Below are positions 61,051-64,000 of a stretch of DNA of 64,000 nucleotides, piece after piece. The DNA is from Polaribacter aquimarinus. GTDB taxonomy: Bacteria; Bacteroidota; Bacteroidia; Flavobacteriales; Flavobacteriaceae. Each line of letters opens with the position of its first letter. Positions within the stretch are counted from its first letter, which is position 1. The notes under the pieces are model-generated. The model saw only the letters and a list, made by a program, of their open reading frames with translations, did not search any database and was not told the DNA's origin. The stretch covers positions 1 through 64,000 of the forward strand of contig NZ_QFFG01000004.1 of assembly GCF_003129485.1 (NCBI RefSeq), given 5' to 3'. A program made the position numbers and the translations under genes.

Positions 61051-62517
61051 TTAATGTTGTTTTTTAATGATTAAATCGGATGCTATTTTACCAGATATTA
61101 AAGCAGGTGGAACTCCAGGCCCTGGAACTGTAAGTTGTCCAGTAAAGTATAAATTATTTACTTTACTACTTTTAATTTTTGGTCTTAAAAATGCTGTTTG
61201 AAAAAGCGTATTTGCTAATCCATAAGCATTTCCTTTGTAAGAATTGTATTCTTCAACAAAATCATTAACACAAAACGACTTTCTAAAAATAACACTTTTT
61301 TTTACATCTTGGTTAGTTAATCTTTCTAAACGAGTCATAATTTTGTTAAAATATAATTCTCTCAATTCTTCTGTATCTTCGAGCCCAGGTGCTAATGGAA
61401 TTAAAAAAGTGGCTGCTTCTTTCCCATCAGGAGCAAAAGAAGCATCAGTTATACTTGGAAAGCTTGCATAAAACAGCGGTTCATCTGGCCAACGTGGATT
61501 GTCGTAAATATCTTTAGCATGGACATCAAAATCCGTGTCAAAAAATAAAGTATGATGTTCTACATTTTTTAATTTTTTATTAAAACCTACATAAAATAAT
61601 AACGATGAAGGAGCAAATGTCTTTTTAGACCAATATTCTTCTGAATACTGACGGAGATTTTTATCCAATAGAGTTTCTGTATGATGATAATCTGCACCAC
61701 TTAAAACCAACTCTGACTTTATCTCTTTTCCATTAACCATTAAAGCTGTTACAATTTTGTTCTTATCTGTTATAATTTTGTCAACTGCTGCATTTACCTC
61801 GAAATGAACACCTAAACTCTTCGCTAGTTCAACCATTCCTTCGACAACTTTGTGCATACCTCCTACTGGATGCCAAGTACCTAAACCAAAATCAGCGTAA
61901 TTCATAAAGTTATAAAATGCTGGAGTGTTACTAGGTTTTGCGCCTAGAAAAAGAACAGGAAACTCTAGAATTTGAATTAACTTATGGCTTTTTATCTTTT
62001 TTCTTACTTGTTTTCTAATCGTTGAAAAAAACTGAGAAACTCTTGCTATTGTTTGCTTTGATACTAACTCTAAAGGCGAAATTCCAGGTTTATAAACCAT
62101 ATCTAAAACAGCAATTTCATAGTTTGCTTTAGCAGAATCTAAAAATGTTTTTAAGTGTTTTGAACTTCCTTTTTCTTCATCTTCAAAAATTTGAAAAATT
62201 TCTTCTAAAGTTCCGGGTATAGTTATGGATGAATTCTCTTCAAAATATACTTGATAACCTGGTTCTAATCTTTCTAAGTGGTAGTAATCTGAAGGTTTTT
62301 TTCCAAAATCTGCAAAAAAACGTTCAAAAACATCTGGCATCCAATACCAAGTAGGACCAATATCAAAAAGAAAGCCATCTTGTTTATACTGTCTTGCTCT
62401 ACCTCCTAAAGTAGAATTTTTTTCAAAAACTGTTACATTATAGCCTTGTTTAGCTAGATAACAAGAAGCAGAAATGGCTGAAAATCCAGAACCAATAATA
62501 TGTATATTTTTACTCAT
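61051..62517 (-). CDS. crtI: Phytoene desaturase
   Basis: CrtI takes phytoene to lycopene by four desaturations. The FAD Rossmann motif is IIGSGFSAISASCYLAKQGYNVTVFEK, with the GGRARQYKQDGFLFDIGPTWY signature. A C-terminal FAD site, NLYFTGQLTVPGPGVPPALISGK, completes it. The length of 488 is typical. It is the first structural gene, behind the CarH-type operator. Confidence 0.94.
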   Translation of the reverse strand: MSKNIHIIGSGFSAISASCYLAKQGYNVTVFEKNSTLGGRARQYKQDGFLFDIGPTWYWMPDVFERFFADFGKKPSDYYHLERLEPGYQVYFEENSSITIPGTLEEIFQIFEDEEKGSSKHLKTFLDSAKANYEIAVLDMVYKPGISPLELVSKQTIARVSQFFSTIRKQVRKKIKSHKLIQILEFPVLFLGAKPSNTPAFYNFMNYADFGLGTWHPVGGMHKVVEGMVELAKSLGVHFEVNAAVDKIITDKNKIVTALMVNGKEIKSELVLSGADYHHTETLLDKNLRQYSEEYWSKKTFAPSSLLFYVGFNKKLKNVEHHTLFFDTDFDVHAKDIYDNPRWPDEPLFYASFPSITDASFAPDGKEAATFLIPLAPGLEDTEELRELYFNKIMTRLERLTNQDVKKSVIFRKSFCVNDFVEEYNSYKGNAYGLANTLFQTAFLRPKIKSSKVNNLYFTGQLTVPGPGVPPALISGKIASDLIIKKQH

Positions 62518-62528
62518 AAAATATTTTG

Positions 62529-62560
62529 TTAAACAAATATATCAAAATATTAAACAAATA
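62529..62560 (-). promoter_or_regulatory. Putative CarH operator overlapping the crtI promoter
   Basis: TTAAACAAATA occurs at 62529-62539 and again at 62550-62560, 21 bases apart (two helical turns). A -7 box, TATATTTG on the minus strand (62534-62541), overlaps the first copy, as expected for a repressor. The repeat contains TnnACA, which resembles CarH half-site cores. Confidence 0.55.
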
Positions 62561-62578
62561 AAACAGCATAAAAAAAAA

Positions 62579-63472
62579 TTATAATACTTTTAACAAGTTA
62601 GAAACTGAACAATGTAGTTGAATATTTGAATTAAAAATAGTATCTGATAATAATTTAGTTTTTCTTCCAATTGCAATTAACTCATGATTGGTGTTCACTA
62701 AAATAGAATCAATTACTTTAAAATATTCTTTTATTTTATCATCGTATGGCATTACTGTCATAGAAGTTATAAAACAAATTTCTCTACCATTTTTAAAAAA
62801 ATAATCTAGGTTATCTAAAGGCAAACTTTGGCCTAAATATATAGTATGGTTACCTCTTAAAACTAATTCGTAATTTAAGTACAATAAACCTAACTCATGA
62901 ATTTCATTTTCGGGTAAAAACAAAACATAACTTTTGTTAGAATTGGTAACACTATATTGCAATTTTTCTGTATTAATTTGTATTTTTTGAGCAATTAAAT
63001 TAGATATAAAATGTTCGTGTGCTGGCAATAGTGTGTCTGTTTGCCACATTAAACCAATATCTGCCAAAAAAGGTATAAAAACATCTTTAAATATTTCTCT
63101 AAAAGTTTTTTTATGCAATAACTTATTGTATGTATTGTTAAACAAAACCTTATCAAACTGAAACATTGATAATTTAAAAGAGTTAATAGCTTCATCATTA
63201 ATACCAGAACTAAAAGCCAATTCTCTAGATTGTATTAACAATTCTTCATCAGACATTTTAGCTATCTTAGATATCTTGAAATTATTTTTATTTAATAATA
63301 CAATATTTAAAAGCTTCTGAACACTATCATTAGAATAATACCTTATGTTAGTATTTGTTCTTTTTGGATGCAATAAATCGTATCTTTTTTCCCAAATGCG
63401 AATAGTATGTGCCTTTATACCTGAAATATTTTCAAGGTCTTTAATGGTAAAATCTTGTTTAATATTGTTCAA
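62579..63472 (-). CDS. MerR-family regulator with B12-binding domain (CarH-like)
   Basis: The N-terminal MerR winged helix (residues 6-75; IKDLENISGIKAHTIRIWEKRY) precedes a helical domain with the W-x9-EH motif (Trp143, Glu153, His154) and a cobalamin-binding domain with EIHELG (His192 as lower ligand). These are features of the light-sensing CarH regulators of carotenoid genes. The residue next to the Trp is Gln144 where the Thermus protein has the His that binds cobalt after light, and the GG at the end of the B12 pocket is GR. It sits beside the crt genes with its own copy of the repeat. It probably represses them in the dark. Confidence 0.85.
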   Translation of the reverse strand: MNNIKQDFTIKDLENISGIKAHTIRIWEKRYDLLHPKRTNTNIRYYSNDSVQKLLNIVLLNKNNFKISKIAKMSDEELLIQSRELAFSSGINDEAINSFKLSMFQFDKVLFNNTYNKLLHKKTFREIFKDVFIPFLADIGLMWQTDTLLPAHEHFISNLIAQKIQINTEKLQYSVTNSNKSYVLFLPENEIHELGLLYLNYELVLRGNHTIYLGQSLPLDNLDYFFKNGREICFITSMTVMPYDDKIKEYFKVIDSILVNTNHELIAIGRKTKLLSDTIFNSNIQLHCSVSNLLKVL

Positions 63473-63493
63473 TGTAATTAATTTTCAGTTCAA

Positions 63494-63524
63494 CAAATTT
63501 AAAGTATTTTTATTAAACAAAATA
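63494..63524 (-). promoter_or_regulatory. Promoter and operator of the CarH-like gene
   Basis: The minus-strand -7 box TAAATTTG (63494-63501) is followed upstream by a 16-base spacer and TTTG (63518-63521). TTAAACAAAATA (63513-63524), a near copy of the crtI repeats, covers the -33 element, which suggests autoregulation. Confidence 0.5.
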
Positions 63525-63589
63525 TTTTTTAGGAAAATTGTAACATTTTATACATTTACTCTACTTATAGATGAACTAACTACTTACAA

Positions 63590-64000
63590 GTGCAAAAAGA
63601 TTTAGAAACTAAATTTTTATCGAACTTTGAACGAAACCAGAATATTGCCCATAAAATTTGTAGAATTTATACTACAAATCAAAGTGCACATAACGATTTG
63701 TTTCAAGAAATAACTATTCAACTTTGGAAAAACTATCCAAAGTTTAGGGGAGATTCTAAATTTAGCACTTGGATGTATAGAGTGGCTTTAAATACAGCTA
63801 TTTCTCTGTATAGAAAGTCTACTCGAAGAGTTAAGACACAAGACATTAACGATGTTGCTTTTAAAATAAAATCTAATGATTATGATGACACAGAAGAACG
63901 TCAATTAGAAGCATTATACAAAGCTATTCATAAATTAAATGACATTGATAAGGCTTTAATTTTCTTGTATTTAGAAGATAAACCTTACAAAGAAATATCT
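63590..64000 (+). CDS. ECF-type RNA polymerase sigma factor, 3' end cut by the window
   Basis: The reading frame from a GTG at 63590 runs to the right edge without a stop (137 codons). Sigma region 2 shows HNDLFQEITIQLWKNYPKFRG, SKFSTWMYRVALNTAIS and then YRKSTRR. Sigma region 4 starts LNDIDKALIFLYLEDKPYKEIS. It is divergent from the CarH-like gene, as in other flavobacterial carotenoid clusters. No nearby ATG is in frame, so the GTG start is probable. An anti-sigma gene may follow outside. Confidence 0.88.
   Translation, partial: MQKDLETKFLSNFERNQNIAHKICRIYTTNQSAHNDLFQEITIQLWKNYPKFRGDSKFSTWMYRVALNTAISLYRKSTRRVKTQDINDVAFKIKSNDYDDTEERQLEALYKAIHKLNDIDKALIFLYLEDKPYKEIS

Overview
The window looks like chromosomal DNA of a marine member of the Flavobacteriaceae, possibly close to Polaribacter or Tenacibaculum; the genus is a guess. 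The evidence is a very AT-rich composition, Bacteroidota-type promoters (-7 box TAnnTTTG), few Shine-Dalgarno sites, a type IX secretion (T9SS) sorting domain, TonB-dependent uptake, many lipoproteins, a zeaxanthin-type carotenoid cluster and an operon arrangement typical of the family. No rRNA, tRNA, CRISPR array, prophage, insertion sequence or plasmid gene was seen.

Layout. 1-266 is non-coding and holds a structured REP-like element. 267-13838 carries replication and repair genes (dciA-like, recF, mutL), ribH, two tandem rhomboid proteases, an EEP-family phosphatase/nuclease, a geranylgeranyl-reductase-like flavoprotein, the tRNA-modification gene mtaB and a lytic transglycosylase. 13841-19811, mostly on the minus strand, holds ywbE, a cold-shock gene, a nitronate-monooxygenase-like gene, a T9SS-exported subtilase, mnmA and two envelope proteins. 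19854-26447 has purB, a TerC protein and a probable metal-uptake set: a His-rich small protein, a TonB receptor and an Asp/His-rich lipoprotein. 26496-36970 is mixed housekeeping: a UMF1-type MFS transporter, an M48 protease, msrB, ffh, folD, a YitT protein and a HerA-like ATPase.

37083-42540 is a minus-strand signalling locus. It encodes a DUF2141 protein, a LytS-type histidine kinase fused to a 2TM domain, three further 2TM proteins (one with two copies), a DUF2306-type membrane protein and a LytTR response regulator. Two perfect direct repeats with textbook LytTR spacing (9-bp cores, 12-bp gap) lie just upstream, so the locus probably regulates itself.

42828-54227 is one long arginine plus proline operon: GNAT, argG, argC, proC, argD, proA, proB, an acylornithine transcarbamylase, argB, argE and argH. 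A 24-codon arginine-rich leader peptide precedes it, which suggests attenuation by arginyl-tRNA supply. The transcarbamylase has Ala where acetylornithine enzymes have Glu, so the pathway may use N-succinyl intermediates as in Bacteroides. The transhydrogenase genes pntA1-pntA2-pntB follow, then an SGNH hydrolase and an esterase.

58560-63472 on the minus strand is the carotenoid cluster crtI-crtB-crtZ-crtY, headed by a CarH-like B12-binding MerR regulator. Repeated TTAAACAAATA elements lie in both the crtI and the regulator promoter regions. A divergent ECF sigma-factor gene is cut by the right edge.

Across the window, seven-base tandem repeats of different sequence sit in intergenic gaps, mostly directly upstream of start codons and inside operons. 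This is the most unusual genome-scale pattern seen here.
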